Source of the DNA: CAWAND01 sp963797485
GTDB taxonomy: Bacteria > Chloroflexota > Anaerolineae > Anaerolineales > E44-bin32
Assembly: GCA_963797485.1 (NCBI GenBank)
Contig: CAWCPF010000002.1
Coordinates: 248,001-312,000, forward strand
DNA length: 64,000 nucleotides
Direction of reading: 5' to 3'
Position 1 is the stretch's first letter; each line of letters begins with the position of its first letter. The position numbers and the translations under genes were made by a program. Shown one piece after another: positions 36,683-45,959 of this stretch. Below the pieces are notes generated by a model. The model did not search any database, was not told the DNA's origin, and saw only the letters and a program-made list of their open reading frames with translations.

Positions 36683-36688
36683 TATAAT
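36683..36688 (+). promoter_or_regulatory. -10 box for tgt
   Basis: Perfect TATAAT in the alr-tgt divergent gap. The inferred start near 36695 leaves a 55-nt leader whose end is the palindrome at 36733-36750. No good -35 is visible. Confidence 0.5.
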
Positions 36689-36732
36689 CCGGCGCCGATG
36701 GGTGCGCTTTACGCCACAGCGCCGCAGCCGAT

Positions 36733-36750
36733 TTGTGAATTCCTTCACAA
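36733..36750. promoter_or_regulatory. Palindromic operator-like site, copy 4
   Basis: TTGTGAATTCCTTCACAA, identical to copies 1 and 6. Its last A is the first base of the tgt ATG, so a bound protein would sit on the start codon and leave no normal Shine-Dalgarno site. Confidence 0.7.
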
Positions 36751-37878
36751 TGCCAGCCTTCGAGTTTGACTTGCAAGCCACGGACGGCCGGGCCCGGGCG
36801 GGGGTATTCCACACCCCGCACGGCGCATTGCACACGCCTGTCTTCGCCCCGGTGGGCACCCAGGCCACGGTCAAGGCGGTCACCCCCGACCAGCTCGAGG
36901 CCCTTGGCGCCAGTCTGGTGCTGGCCAACAGCTATCACCTCTACCTGCGGCCAGGTCACGAACTCGTTCGGCGCATGGGCGGGTTGCATGCTTTCATGCA
37001 CTGGCCCCACCCCATCCTCACCGATTTAGGCGGCTTCCAGGTCTTTTCGCTGGGCGACCGGCGTGTGGTGGACGACGACGGGGTGACCTTTCGGTCGCAC
37101 CTGGACGGCTCGGAGCATCGTTTTACGCCCGAGAAGTCCATCGAGATCCAGGAAGCCCTGGGCGCCGACATCATCATGGCCTTCGACGAATGTCCCGAGC
37201 CGCATGATCGCGCCATACAACCGCGCCGCCCTCGATCGAACCCATCGCTGGGCGGAGCGCTGCCTGGCGGCCAAAACGCGCCCCGATCAGGCCCTGTTCG
37301 GAATCGTCCAGGGCGGTGTGTTCCCCGACCTGCGGCGCGAGTCGGCCGAGTTCATGGGCGGGCTCGGGTTCCCCGGCGTGGCCATCGGGGGCCTGTCCGT
37401 CGGCGAATCCAAGGCCGACATGCTGGCCATGCTCGACGTCGTGGATGAGGCGCTGCCGCCGGATCGCCCGCGCTACCTGATGGGCGTCGGATCGCCCGAG
37501 GACCTGGTGGCGGCGGTCCAGCGGGGCGTGGACATCTTCGACTGCGTCCTGCCGACGCGCATGGCCCGCAATCATGCCGCCCTCACCCGCCGGGGCCGCC
37601 TCAATCTGCGCAACGCCGCCTTCGCCGACGACCCCCAGCCGATCGACCCCGGTTGCCGGTGCTCGACGTGCCGGGACTTCAGCCGAGCCTACCTGCGCCA
37701 CCTGGTCGTGGCCGGGGAGATGCTCTCGGCCACCCTGTTGTCGATCCACAACCTGACCATGCTCATCCAGTTGACCGCCGACCTGGGTGCCGCCATCCGC
37801 GCCGGAGAACTCGACGCGTTCTCCCGGCAGTTCGAAGCCGAATACCGTAAGCACCGGGTGGAGGCCCCTTCAGCATGA
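36750..37878 (+). CDS. tgt: tRNA-guanine transglycosylase (frameshifted)
   Basis: Exchanges guanine-34 for preQ1 in GUN-anticodon tRNAs during queuosine synthesis. ATG 36750 (MPAFEFDLQATDGRARAGVFHTPHG). Blocks are FAPVGTQATVKAVTPDQL, NSYHLYLRPG, the catalytic LTDLGGFQVFSLGD and DIIMAFDECPEP. The frame breaks near 37220 and continues with YNRAALDRTHRWAERCL, FGIVQGGVFPDLR, GVAIGGLSVGESK and GVDIFDCVLPTRMARNH. The zinc ligands are in GCRCSTCRDFSRAYLRHL. About 375 aa in total. The stop overlaps the uppP ATG. queG lies in the same window at 53.7 kb. Confidence 0.95.
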
Positions 37879-38699
37879 CGGTCTTACAAGCCTTGATCCT
37901 GGGCGTGGTCCAGGGCGCCACGGAGTTCCTGCCGGTGTCCTCCTCCGGGCACCTGGTGATCGTGCCTTGGCTGCTGGGATGGCGGCTCGACCCACAGGCG
38001 ACGTTTGTGTTTGATGTCCTGGTGCAGTGGGGGACGCTGCTGGCGCTGGTGATCTATTTCTGGCGCGACCTGGTCGAATTGGCCGTGGCCGCCGTCACGG
38101 CCTTGTTCCGCGGACGGCCGTTCGACACGCCCAAAGCCCGGCTGGCGTGGCTGCTTGTTCTGGCCAGCCTCCCGGCGGCGATTTTGGGGTTGGCCTTCAA
38201 GGACACCGTCGAGGCCACCTTCAGCCAGCCGCGCCTGGTCTTCGCCTGCTTGTTGGTGACGGCCCTGCTGCTGGCTTTGAGCGAATGGCTGGGGCACCGG
38301 TCGCGCGCCGTGGAGGAACTGCGCTGGACGGACGCCGTGTGGATCGGATTCGCCCAGGCGCTGGCCCTTTTCCCGGGCGTGTCTCGCTCGGGATCGACGA
38401 TCGCCGGCGGCATGACGCGCAACCTGCGGCGCGCCGACGCGGCACGCTTCGCCTTTTTGATGGCCGTCCCGATCATGATCGGCGCCGGTCTGGTGGCGCT
38501 CCGCGACCTGGCCCGGCTGCCCGGCGCCGCCAGCCAGATCAGCAGTCTCCTGGTCGGCTTCGCCGCCGCGGCGGTGGTCGGCTATGCCGCCATTCGCTGG
38601 TTGCTGGGGTACTTGGCCCGGCGCCCGCTGACGCCCTTCATCATTTACACCGCGCTGGTGGGGGCTGCCGGGCTGGTCCTGAGCTTCTGGCGTGCGTAG
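37875..38699 (+). CDS. uppP: Undecaprenyl-diphosphatase (BacA/UppP type)
   Basis: Integral membrane phosphatase that recycles the cell-wall lipid carrier, 274 aa. Signature motifs are LGVVQGATEFLPVSSSGHLVI and ALFPGVSRSGSTIAGGM, with the catalytic Glu and Arg positions intact. It has about eight hydrophobic helices. ATG 37875 overlaps the tgt stop (ATGA), and its 3' end overlaps the next lipoprotein gene. Together with alr it forms a small cell-wall theme at this locus. Confidence 0.96.
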   Translation: MTVLQALILGVVQGATEFLPVSSSGHLVIVPWLLGWRLDPQATFVFDVLVQWGTLLALVIYFWRDLVELAVAAVTALFRGRPFDTPKARLAWLLVLASLPAAILGLAFKDTVEATFSQPRLVFACLLVTALLLALSEWLGHRSRAVEELRWTDAVWIGFAQALALFPGVSRSGSTIAGGMTRNLRRADAARFAFLMAVPIMIGAGLVALRDLARLPGAASQISSLLVGFAAAAVVGYAAIRWLLGYLARRPLTPFIIYTALVGAAGLVLSFWRA

Positions 38700-39442
38700 A
38701 GCGCTGATCGGCTTGCTGGCGGGGTTAGCCGTCGGCGCGTGTTCGGGTGCCCCGACACCCGCCGCCACGCCCACCCCGCCGCCCGTGCTGGTTACCAGCC
38801 CGGACCTTCAACCGCTGGTCATGGGCTGGCTGGAGGCCTATACCCAATCGCACGGTCCGCTGGAATTCGACCTGCAGGTCCGATCTCCACAAGCGGAACT
38901 TGGCGCCGATGAAATCCGCATCCAGTCGGCCGCGCCGGATAGCCAGGCGTTTGCCACGCCGCTGGGTTGGGAATCCGTCAGTGTCATCGTCAACGCCGAT
39001 GTTTCCAAGCGCGATTTTTCGCTGGAAGAATTGGGGGACATCTTCGCAGGTCGCAAGACGGATTGGTCGGATTTCGACTCGGGTTCCGGGTTCATTCAGC
39101 CCGTGATTCCGCCACTAGGCGACGGCTTGCGGGCCGTCTTCCACACCCGCGTGCTCCAGACGGCTCCCTTCGCCTCCACCGCCCGACTGGCAGCCACGCC
39201 GCAATCGATGACCGACCTGGTCGGAGTGACCTCGGGCGCCATCGGCCTGCTCCCGTCGAGCCAGGATCCCGGCCAGGCGCGGCGTGGCTCGCGTGGCAGG
39301 CCAGCTGCCGGACCCGGCGCGTCTGGAGGGCCAGGGATACGCGCTCACCGTCCAGATCGTGGCCGTGGGCGCCCACGCGCCGGAGGCCGCTATCCACGAC
39401 TTCCTGGCCTGGCGCCAGACGCCTGCAACGGCCGAGCCCTGA
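38692..39442 (+). CDS. Periplasmic substrate-binding-like lipoprotein (frameshifted)
   Basis: GTG 38692 overlaps the uppP 3' end. The signal MRRALIGLLAGLAVGACSGAP has lipobox VGAC, followed by a Thr/Pro linker. The body resembles PstS/ModA-type binding proteins (VSVIVNADVSKRDFSLEELGDIFAGRKTDWSD). The frame breaks near 39275 and continues with GQGYALTVQIVAVGAHAPEAA and FLAWRQTPATAEP. About 250 aa. No ABC permease is adjacent, so transport function is uncertain; a sensor-like role is possible. Confidence 0.75.
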
Positions 39443-39446
39443 GGTT

Positions 39447-40097
39447 CTAGAGATCCTGCAGGAAAGGGTTTTCGAGACGCTCCCGGCCGACGGTTGTTTC
39501 GGGACCGTGACCGGGGAGCAGGCGCGTGTCATCCGGCAGGCTCAAGATTTCGCGCTGGATGCTGTCGAGCAGGGTTTGCCAGTCGCCGCCGGGCAGGTCG
39601 ACGCGGCCCACGCTGTTGGCGAAGATCAGATCGCCGCAAAAGACATAACCCCGATCCCGGCTGACCAGGATCACATGCCCCGGTGTATGGCCCGGCGTGT
39701 GGCGGACCTCGAACTCGTGCGCGCCGAGGTGGAGTTGCATGCCCGGCAGAAGCGGGATCTCCGGCTCCGGCCCGGGGTCGATGGCCTCCAGCCCAAACAG
39801 GCTCGTCCCGCCGTTGAGCCGCCACAGCGGCTGGTCGTCGGGATGCAGCGCCACCGGGATCGGGCTTGGGCTGGCGGCATCAATTCCTGCCGCCCCGCCG
39901 AAGTGGTCAAAGTGGGCATGGGTCAGCCACATAGCGATGATGCGCCAGCCTCGCTCGGCCGCCGCCTGATAGATCCGTTCCCCGTCCCAGGCCGGATCGA
40001 CGACCACGGCCGTCCCGCTCTCGGGCTCGCCCAAGAGGTAGGCGTTGGTTTGGGCCGGACCCAGCGTGAAGCGCACGATCTCAAGCGCAGACGGCAA
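39447..40097 (-). CDS. Metallo-beta-lactamase-fold hydrolase (glyoxalase-II-like)
   Basis: 216 aa if started at TTG 40097, preferred because GGGAGGAG lies just upstream; an ATG at 40133 overlaps a TATGAT -10 and is less likely. Metal-binding blocks are WLTHAHFDHFGGAAG, RHTPGHTPGHVILVS, VFCGDLIFANSVGR and LLPGHGPETTVGRE. YLLGEPESGTAVVVDPAWDG is the usual N-terminal strand pair. The substrate is likely a thioester such as S-lactoylglutathione-type compounds, but this is open. Confidence 0.88.
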   Translation of the reverse strand: MPSALEIVRFTLGPAQTNAYLLGEPESGTAVVVDPAWDGERIYQAAAERGWRIIAMWLTHAHFDHFGGAAGIDAASPSPIPVALHPDDQPLWRLNGGTSLFGLEAIDPGPEPEIPLLPGMQLHLGAHEFEVRHTPGHTPGHVILVSRDRGYVFCGDLIFANSVGRVDLPGGDWQTLLDSIQREILSLPDDTRLLPGHGPETTVGRERLENPFLQDL

Positions 40098-40220
40098 AGG
40101 ACTCCTCCCGGCAGTTGAGGCCGGACCCATCATACCTGCGTTCGCCCGGGTATCCGGCCATCAACCGGCGTGCTAGACTGTGTTATCCGGCCCGCGCACC
40201 TCGGGGACAAGGAGCCCTCC

Positions 40221-41624
40221 ATGACGGATTACCCTCCCGAGCCGTTCCGCATCAAGGCCGTCGAGTCCATCCACCGCATCGATCGCCCCGCACGTGATCA
40301 GGCGCTTCAGCAGGCCCACTACAACATTTTCAACTTGCGCTCGGACGATGTCTACATCGACCTGTTGACCAATTCTGGAACCGGCGCCATGAGCGACCGC
40401 CAGTGGGCGGCCATGATGTCGGGCGACGAGGCCTATGCCGGATCACGGTCCTACCTGCGGCTCAAGGAGACCATCGACACCATCTTCGGGTTTGCGCACT
40501 TCGTCCCCACCCATCAAGGCCGCGCGGCAGAGAACATCTTGTGTGCCGTGCGTGTCCAGCCCGGCCACACCATCCCCAGCAACGCCCATTTCGACACCAC
40601 CGAGGGCAACATCCTGGCCCGCGGCGGCCGGCCGGTTAACCTGCAAACCCCCGAAGCGGCCGATCCGGCTTCGGATTATCCCTTCAAGGGCAACATGGAC
40701 ACCTCCGCCCTGGAGGCCTTTATCAACCGGGTGGGTGAATCCGCCATCCCCTTCGGCATGATCACCATTACCAACAACGCCGGCGGCGGCCAGCCCGTCT
40801 CGATGGCCAACCTGAGAGCGGTTAGTGAAATCTATCACAAACATGGGCTGCCTTTCTTCATCGACGCGTGCCGTTTTGCTGAGAACGCCTACTTCATCCA
40901 GCAGCGAGAGTCTGGATTCGGAGACAAGAGCCTGCTCGAGATCGCCCAGGCGACGTTTGCCCTGGCCGACGGCGCCACGATGAGCGCCAAGAAAGACGGG
41001 CTGGTGAACATCGGGGGCTTCCTGGCCATGAACGACGACGCGCTATTCGAGGCCGTGACCAGCGAGCTGATTCTGCGTGAGGGTTTCCTGACCTATGGCG
41101 GATTGGCCGGCCGCGATCTGGAAGCCATGGCGGTCGGATTGTGGGAGGCCCTGGACGAGGACTTCCAGCGTTATCGCACCGGGCAGGTGGCCTACCTGGC
41201 GGGAAAGGTCCGGGCCGCCGGCGTGCCGATCATCGAGCCGCCCGGCGGTCACGCCCTGTATCTCGACGCCGGCGAGTTCCTGCCCCACATCCAACGCGAC
41301 CAGTTTCCGGGTCTCAGCCTGACGGCCGAGCTGTATCTGGAGGCGGGCATTCGCGCCTGCGAGCTCGGCTCGGTGGCCTTCGCCCACCCGGATCCAGAGA
41401 CCGGCGAGATGCTCTACCCGCCCTACGAACTGGTGCGCCTGGCCATCCCGCGCCGGGTCTACACTCAGGCGCACCTCGATTACGTGGGCGAGGCGCTGGC
41501 CGCCATTGCCCAGCACGCCGGCGCGCTGCGAGGCTTCCGCATCACCCACCAGCCCAAGCTGCTGCGCCACTTCACGGCTCACTTTGAACCGGTGCAGAGC
41601 GGCAGCCTAGCGGTTAGCGGTTAG
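40221..41624 (+). CDS. Tryptophanase / tyrosine phenol-lyase family beta-eliminating lyase
   Basis: PLP enzyme, 467 aa from ATG 40221 (MTDYPPEPFRIKAVESIHRI). It cleaves an aromatic amino acid to indole or phenol, pyruvate and ammonia. Blocks are DVYIDLLTNSGTGAMSDRQW, HFVPTHQGRAAENIL, ITITNNAGGGQPVSM and FFIDACRFAENAYFIQ. The PLP-lysine region ATMSAKKDGLVNIGGFLAMNDD and YPPYELVRLAIPRRVYTQ follow. The lysine block is intermediate between TnaA and Tpl, so I do not choose. The last residues (GSLAVSG) are encoded by heptad array C. Confidence 0.9.
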   Translation: MTDYPPEPFRIKAVESIHRIDRPARDQALQQAHYNIFNLRSDDVYIDLLTNSGTGAMSDRQWAAMMSGDEAYAGSRSYLRLKETIDTIFGFAHFVPTHQGRAAENILCAVRVQPGHTIPSNAHFDTTEGNILARGGRPVNLQTPEAADPASDYPFKGNMDTSALEAFINRVGESAIPFGMITITNNAGGGQPVSMANLRAVSEIYHKHGLPFFIDACRFAENAYFIQQRESGFGDKSLLEIAQATFALADGATMSAKKDGLVNIGGFLAMNDDALFEAVTSELILREGFLTYGGLAGRDLEAMAVGLWEALDEDFQRYRTGQVAYLAGKVRAAGVPIIEPPGGHALYLDAGEFLPHIQRDQFPGLSLTAELYLEAGIRACELGSVAFAHPDPETGEMLYPPYELVRLAIPRRVYTQAHLDYVGEALAAIAQHAGALRGFRITHQPKLLRHFTAHFEPVQSGSLAVSG

Positions 41625-41745
41625 CAGCTAGCATCTAGCTTCTGGCTTCTAGCACGAGCTTCTAGCACAGAGCGCTTGGCTCACGGCTTAGCGCTCAGTG
41701 CTCAGTGCCAGGTAGCAGTTGCTAGGTGGTCGCGGCTAGCGGCTA
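41607..41745 (+). repeat. Degenerate heptanucleotide array C
   Basis: About 20 consecutive 7-mers, with one unit shortened to 6. The first half reads CTAGCGG, TTAGCGG, TTAGCAG, CTAGCAT, CTAGCTT, CTGGCTT, CTAGCAC. The second half flips to AGTGCTC, GTTGCTA, GCGGCTA, GCGGCTA. The array starts inside the end of the lyase gene and supplies its TAG stop. Confidence 0.75.
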
Positions 41746-41797
41746 TCTCTCCCTATGGTATCCTGAACCCGGCTTCACCCCGAGGCATGCGCAACCC

Positions 41798-43576
41798 ATG
41801 AGCGTTAAATCCCCGGCTGCGGCCGAATTTGTCCTGCCCAACGCGCCCACCTTCAACCGGCGGAGTCCGGCGCGCTGGCTGCTCTCCCATTTGCGCTTCC
41901 ATTGGTGGCTGGTGCTGGTCATGATGACCGGCGCCACCGGCAACGCCGCGCTGGCGGCCGTGGTGCCGATCATCGTCGGCCAGGCCTTCAATCTCATCCT
42001 CCGGACTCCCACCGACATGTCTGGGCTGCTTCGCCTCGCCATTCTGCTGGCCGGCTCCCAGGTGCTGCGAGGTGTCCTGCAGCTGGGGCGGAATTTCGGG
42101 GCCGAGGTCATCGCCCAGCGCATGGAGCGCGACGTACGCGACGAGTTGTATGTCAGCCTGCTGGGCAAGAGCATGACTTTTCACAATCTGCTCCCGGTCG
42201 GCGACACCATGGCCAGGGCCACCAATGACGTCCGTGAAGTCAACCTCATGTTCAGCCCCGGCTTTAACCTGGTGGTCGGCTCGGGAAATTTCCTGCTCAT
42301 GCCCATCCTGGTCGCTCCCAGCATCCACCCGGCCCTGGCTCTGACGCCGGCGGTCTTCATGGTCGCCTACGTCCTGGCCCTGTGGCAGTACCTGCATGAG
42401 CTGGCGCCAATCTCCGACACGGTCCGGCGCACCTTCGGCGACCTGAACGCCCGCCTGGCTGAATCTCTGGACGGCATTGAGATCGTCAAGGGCCACGCGC
42501 AGGAGCCCCAGGAGATGGCCCGCTTTTCGGCCAATGCCCGCGCCTACCGGGACGCCTTCGTTCGCCAGGGCGACGTGGAGGCGCGTTTCCTGCCGCTCTT
42601 GCTGCTGGGGCTGGCGACCGGCGCCGCGTTTCTGCACGCCCTGATCCTGTACAACCAGGGCGCCATCAATGTGGGACAGGTCATCACTTATGTCGGGCTG
42701 ATCGAACTCTACGGATTTCCGACCTTCACCTCCCTGCGCGCCTACTCGCAGGTCTCCCTCGGACTGGCCGGGGCGCGCCGCATTCTGGACCTCATCACCC
42801 GCCGCACCGAACTCGATCGCAATCCGGCGGGCTACCGGGGTGATATGCAGGGGCGGATCGAATTCCGCAACGTCAGCTACGGCTACGCCGGCAGTGAGCC
42901 GGTGCTTAGGGAGGTCTCGTTTCAGGTCGAGCCGGGCCAAACCGTGGCCGTCGTCGGCCAGACCGGGAGTGGAAAGACCACGCTGGCCAGGCTGCTCAAC
43001 CGGACCTACGACGTCACCCAAGGCCAGGTCCTGGTGGACGGCGTCGATGTGCGCGATTGGGATCTGGAAGCCCTGCGCCAGGGCATCTCGATCATCGAGC
43101 AGGACGTGTTTTTGTTCACCCGCACGATCGCCGGCAACATCGCCTTCGGCGCGCCGCAGGCCGGGCAGGCGGCCATCGAGGCTTCGGCTCAAGCCGCCCA
43201 GGCTCACGCCTTCATCCAGAGGTTTCAACACGGCTATGAGACCGAAGTCGGCGAGCGCGGCGTGACTCTGTCGGGCGGACAGCGCCAACGCATCGCGCTG
43301 GCGCGCGCCTTCCTCACCCAGCCGCGCATCCTGGTCCTGGACGACGCCACCAGTTCCATCGACAGCGCCACCGAGGACGAGATCCAGCGCGCCATCTTCC
43401 GCGCCGCCCAGGGGCGCACCACCCTGCTGATCACCCACCGTCTGTCCCAGATCCGTTGGGCCGACCTGATCCTGGTCCTGCGCAAGGGGCAGCTGGCGGC
43501 GGCCGGGACGCATGCCGAGCTGATGGAGCGATCCGAACCCTACCGGCACATCTTCAGCCGCGCCGGGGAGGCCTGA
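41798..43576 (+). CDS. ABC exporter half-transporter, subunit 1 (degenerate ATP site)
   Basis: About 592 aa from ATG 41798 (MSVKSPAAAEFVLPNAPTF). Six transmembrane helices are followed by an ATPase domain with Walker A VVGQTGSGKTTLARLL, Q-loop IEQDVFLFTRTI, signature VTLSGGQRQRIALARAFL, Walker B ILVLDDATSSID and switch LITHRLSQIR. The Walker B catalytic position is Asp, not Glu. It lies two bases before the second half-transporter, with which it should form a heterodimer. The substrate is unknown; lipids or drugs are typical. Confidence 0.93.
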   Translation: MSVKSPAAAEFVLPNAPTFNRRSPARWLLSHLRFHWWLVLVMMTGATGNAALAAVVPIIVGQAFNLILRTPTDMSGLLRLAILLAGSQVLRGVLQLGRNFGAEVIAQRMERDVRDELYVSLLGKSMTFHNLLPVGDTMARATNDVREVNLMFSPGFNLVVGSGNFLLMPILVAPSIHPALALTPAVFMVAYVLALWQYLHELAPISDTVRRTFGDLNARLAESLDGIEIVKGHAQEPQEMARFSANARAYRDAFVRQGDVEARFLPLLLLGLATGAAFLHALILYNQGAINVGQVITYVGLIELYGFPTFTSLRAYSQVSLGLAGARRILDLITRRTELDRNPAGYRGDMQGRIEFRNVSYGYAGSEPVLREVSFQVEPGQTVAVVGQTGSGKTTLARLLNRTYDVTQGQVLVDGVDVRDWDLEALRQGISIIEQDVFLFTRTIAGNIAFGAPQAGQAAIEASAQAAQAHAFIQRFQHGYETEVGERGVTLSGGQRQRIALARAFLTQPRILVLDDATSSIDSATEDEIQRAIFRAAQGRTTLLITHRLSQIRWADLILVLRKGQLAAAGTHAELMERSEPYRHIFSRAGEA

Positions 43577-43578
43577 GC

Positions 43579-45396
43579 ATGGGCTTCTTCGACGGGCTGG
43601 ACGCCGAGGCCTACGACCGCAGCTACTCCGATCGCCAGCTGCTGACCCGGATGGTGGACTATTTCCGGCCGCATGGCCGGCGTATCACCGGCATCGTCGC
43701 CGGCCTGCTGTTGGTAGCCGCCGCCGGTGCCGCCACCCCCATCGCGGTCGCCACCGGCGTCGACCTGATGGCCAGCCGGAGCTCCCCGTCGATCGTCCTG
43801 CTGCTCGGCGGGGTCGTCTTAATGCTTGGGATCGTGACCTGGGCCGGCAACTGGTTCGGCCGCCGGCTGACCACCCGCAGCGTGAACGACATCATGCTGG
43901 CACTGCGCGAGGATGCCTTCAACGCCGCGGCTGAGCACGACCTGTCTTTCTACGATGAGTTCACCTCGGGCCGGATCGTCAGCCGCATCACCTCCGACAC
44001 CCAGGACTTCGCCCAGGTGGTCGTGCTGGTGACCGATCTCGCCAGCCAAGTGGTCGAATCGGCCATTTTGCTGGTGGTGCTGGCGCGCATCGAGCTGCGC
44101 TTGATCCCCTGGCTGCTGGCGGTCATGCCGCTGGTCTTCCTTTCATCTTACGGCTTCCGTTCACTCGCCCGGGTCGTGACGCGCCAGGGGATGCGCGCCA
44201 TGGCCAACGTCAACGCCGCCATCAAGGAGGCCGTCACCGGCATCGCCGTGGCCAAGAACTTTCGCCAGGAGGCCACCATCTACGGCGAGTTCGACCAGGT
44301 CAACTGGGTGTCCTACCGGGCGAATGTGCGGCGCGGCTTCGTCCTGTCGCTGGTCTTTCCTACCCTGAACGCGCTGGCCGGGGTGGCAACCGCCATCCTG
44401 GTCTACGTCGGCGGCCTGAGTGTGGCCCAGGGGCTGATTTCGTTTGGCGCCTGGTACCTGTTCATCAACAGCCTGGACCGCTTCTGGTTCCCGATGCTGA
44501 ACCTGTCAGCCTTCTGGAGCCAGGTGCAGCAGGGGTTGTCGGCGGCCGAGCGCGTCTTCGCGCTGATCGACGCCGAGTTGGCCGTGATCCAGGTCGATCG
44601 CCGACCGGTGCCGCGCCTCAAGGGCGAGATCGTCTTCGAGCACTTGAACTTCAATTATCTGGCGGACGAGCCGGTGTTGGAGGATTTCAACCTGCGCATC
44701 CAGGCTGGCGAGGATGTCGCCCTGGTGGGCCACACCGGCGCCGGCAAGACGTCGATTGCCAAGCTTATCGCCCGGTTCTACGAGTATCAGGGCGGGCGCC
44801 TGCTGCTGGACGGGATGGACATCCGCACGTTCGATCTGCGCGCCTACCGCGCCCAGCTGGGAATCGTCTCGCAGGTGCCGTTCCTGTTTTCCGGGACGGT
44901 GCTGGACAACATCCGCTATGCGCGCCCCGACGTCAGCCGGGACGAGGTCGACGCGCTGGCGCGCCGCATCGGCAGCGGCGAGTGGCTGGAGACGCTGCCT
45001 CAGGGGTTGGACTCCGAAGTCGGTGAGCGCGGCGGCCGGCTCTCCATGGGCCAGCGGCAGCTCGTTTCGCTGTTGCGCGTCCTGGTCCAACGGCCGGCCA
45101 TCTTCATTCTGGACGAAGCCACCGCCAACATCGATCCCTTCACGGAGACCCAGATCCAGGAGGCGTTGAGTCTGATTCTGTCGGAGGCCACGTCGATCTT
45201 GATCGCGCACCGGCTGTCCACGGTCCGCGCCGCCGACCGGATCATCGTCATGCGCCAGGGCAAGATCATTGAACAGGGCAACCACGAGGGTCTGCTGGCG
45301 CAGGCCGGCCACTACGCCGAGCTGTACAACACCTACTTTCGGCACCAGTCGCTCGACTACGTCGAGAACGCGCGCCAAGCCGCGCTCGGCGACTAG
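43579..45396 (+). CDS. ABC exporter half-transporter, subunit 2 (canonical Walker B)
   Basis: 605 aa from ATG 43579 (MGFFDGLDAEAYDRSYSDRQL). Six helices and an ATPase domain with Walker A LVGHTGAGKTSIAKLI, Walker B IFILDEATANID (catalytic Glu present) and switch LIAHRLSTVR. The signature is altered to LSMGQRQLVSLLRVL. Its altered signature pairs with subunit 1's Asp Walker B at the same interface, so one ATP site is degenerate and the other canonical, as in TM287/288-type exporters. Confidence 0.94.
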   Translation: MGFFDGLDAEAYDRSYSDRQLLTRMVDYFRPHGRRITGIVAGLLLVAAAGAATPIAVATGVDLMASRSSPSIVLLLGGVVLMLGIVTWAGNWFGRRLTTRSVNDIMLALREDAFNAAAEHDLSFYDEFTSGRIVSRITSDTQDFAQVVVLVTDLASQVVESAILLVVLARIELRLIPWLLAVMPLVFLSSYGFRSLARVVTRQGMRAMANVNAAIKEAVTGIAVAKNFRQEATIYGEFDQVNWVSYRANVRRGFVLSLVFPTLNALAGVATAILVYVGGLSVAQGLISFGAWYLFINSLDRFWFPMLNLSAFWSQVQQGLSAAERVFALIDAELAVIQVDRRPVPRLKGEIVFEHLNFNYLADEPVLEDFNLRIQAGEDVALVGHTGAGKTSIAKLIARFYEYQGGRLLLDGMDIRTFDLRAYRAQLGIVSQVPFLFSGTVLDNIRYARPDVSRDEVDALARRIGSGEWLETLPQGLDSEVGERGGRLSMGQRQLVSLLRVLVQRPAIFILDEATANIDPFTETQIQEALSLILSEATSILIAHRLSTVRAADRIIVMRQGKIIEQGNHEGLLAQAGHYAELYNTYFRHQSLDYVENARQAALGD

Positions 45397-45504
45397 AGCC
45401 CTGTCCGGACGCAGGCCTGCGGGCTGCGCCCGCCGTCTGTAACCTTTTCCCTTCCACCGCATCTAACTTAGCGAAATCCGTTGTTCACTCTCAGGAGGTC
45501 GTTC

Positions 45505-45735
45505 GTGGGATTCGCAAAGTTCATGTCCAGCAGTGCAGGTCGTTGGCTGCGCATCGTGGCCGGCGCGGCTTTGGTGGCCGTCGGTTTGATTTGGATCGGC
45601 GGCGTGTGGGGGATTGTGGTGGCCGTCGTCGGCCTGGTCCCGCTCGTGGCCGGCCTGCTAGATGTCTGCCTGCTTGGCACCCTGTTCTTTGGCACCCCTT
45701 TGCACGGCAAGGACGTGCGCGCCGGTCTGAAGTAG
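45505..45735 (+). CDS. DUF2892 small membrane protein
   Basis: 76 aa from GTG 45505, which has AGGAGG six bases upstream. The sequence VGFAKFMSSSAGRWLRIVAGAAL leads into two hydrophobic helices. The C-terminal DVCLLGTLFFGTPLHGKDVR fits the DUF2892/YgaP-type transmembrane family, which often has a conserved Cys here. Function is unknown. Confidence 0.8.
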   Translation: MGFAKFMSSSAGRWLRIVAGAALVAVGLIWIGGVWGIVVAVVGLVPLVAGLLDVCLLGTLFFGTPLHGKDVRAGLK

Positions 45736-45812
45736 CCAACTGACGGAGGCCGCGCGCCGAGCACCCCTAGGCCAAAAGCCGGCTGCATTCTTGCCCCGGC
45801 GGGCCCGCTCCG

Positions 45813-45870
45813 AGGGAGGCTGTCCGTCAGCCTCCCTGGACCCTTGGCTGCGCTCAGGACAGGCTCCGGC
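45813..45870 (+). repeat. Hairpin and dispersed repeat upstream of acd
   Basis: A perfect 10-bp stem AGGGAGGCTG/CAGCCTCCCT (45813-45837) is followed by CCCTTGGCTGCGCTCAGGAC and AGGCTCCGGCGGG. The right part is a diverged, oppositely oriented copy of the repeat at 35328-35376. The surrounding 235 bp (45736-45971) hold no other recognised gene. Confidence 0.6.
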
Positions 45871-45959
45871 GGGTATGCGGCCGTACCGCAGAGAGGTCAA
45901 ATCGCTCCCGCCGCGGTCGAAGAGCCCCTGCGCGCGTTGATGTGCGGCGCAGGCGGTGC

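Noticed and set aside
40824..40841. Seventh palindrome candidate TAGTGAAATCTATCACAA
   Set aside because: Two arm mismatches, and it lies inside the conserved coding sequence of the tryptophanase/TPL-family gene.
41753..43549. A 598-codon minus-strand open frame
   Set aside because: It lies antisense to the ABC half-transporter, whose motifs are unmistakable; its translation is Gln/Asp/Arg-rich with no domain. It is a high-GC shadow.
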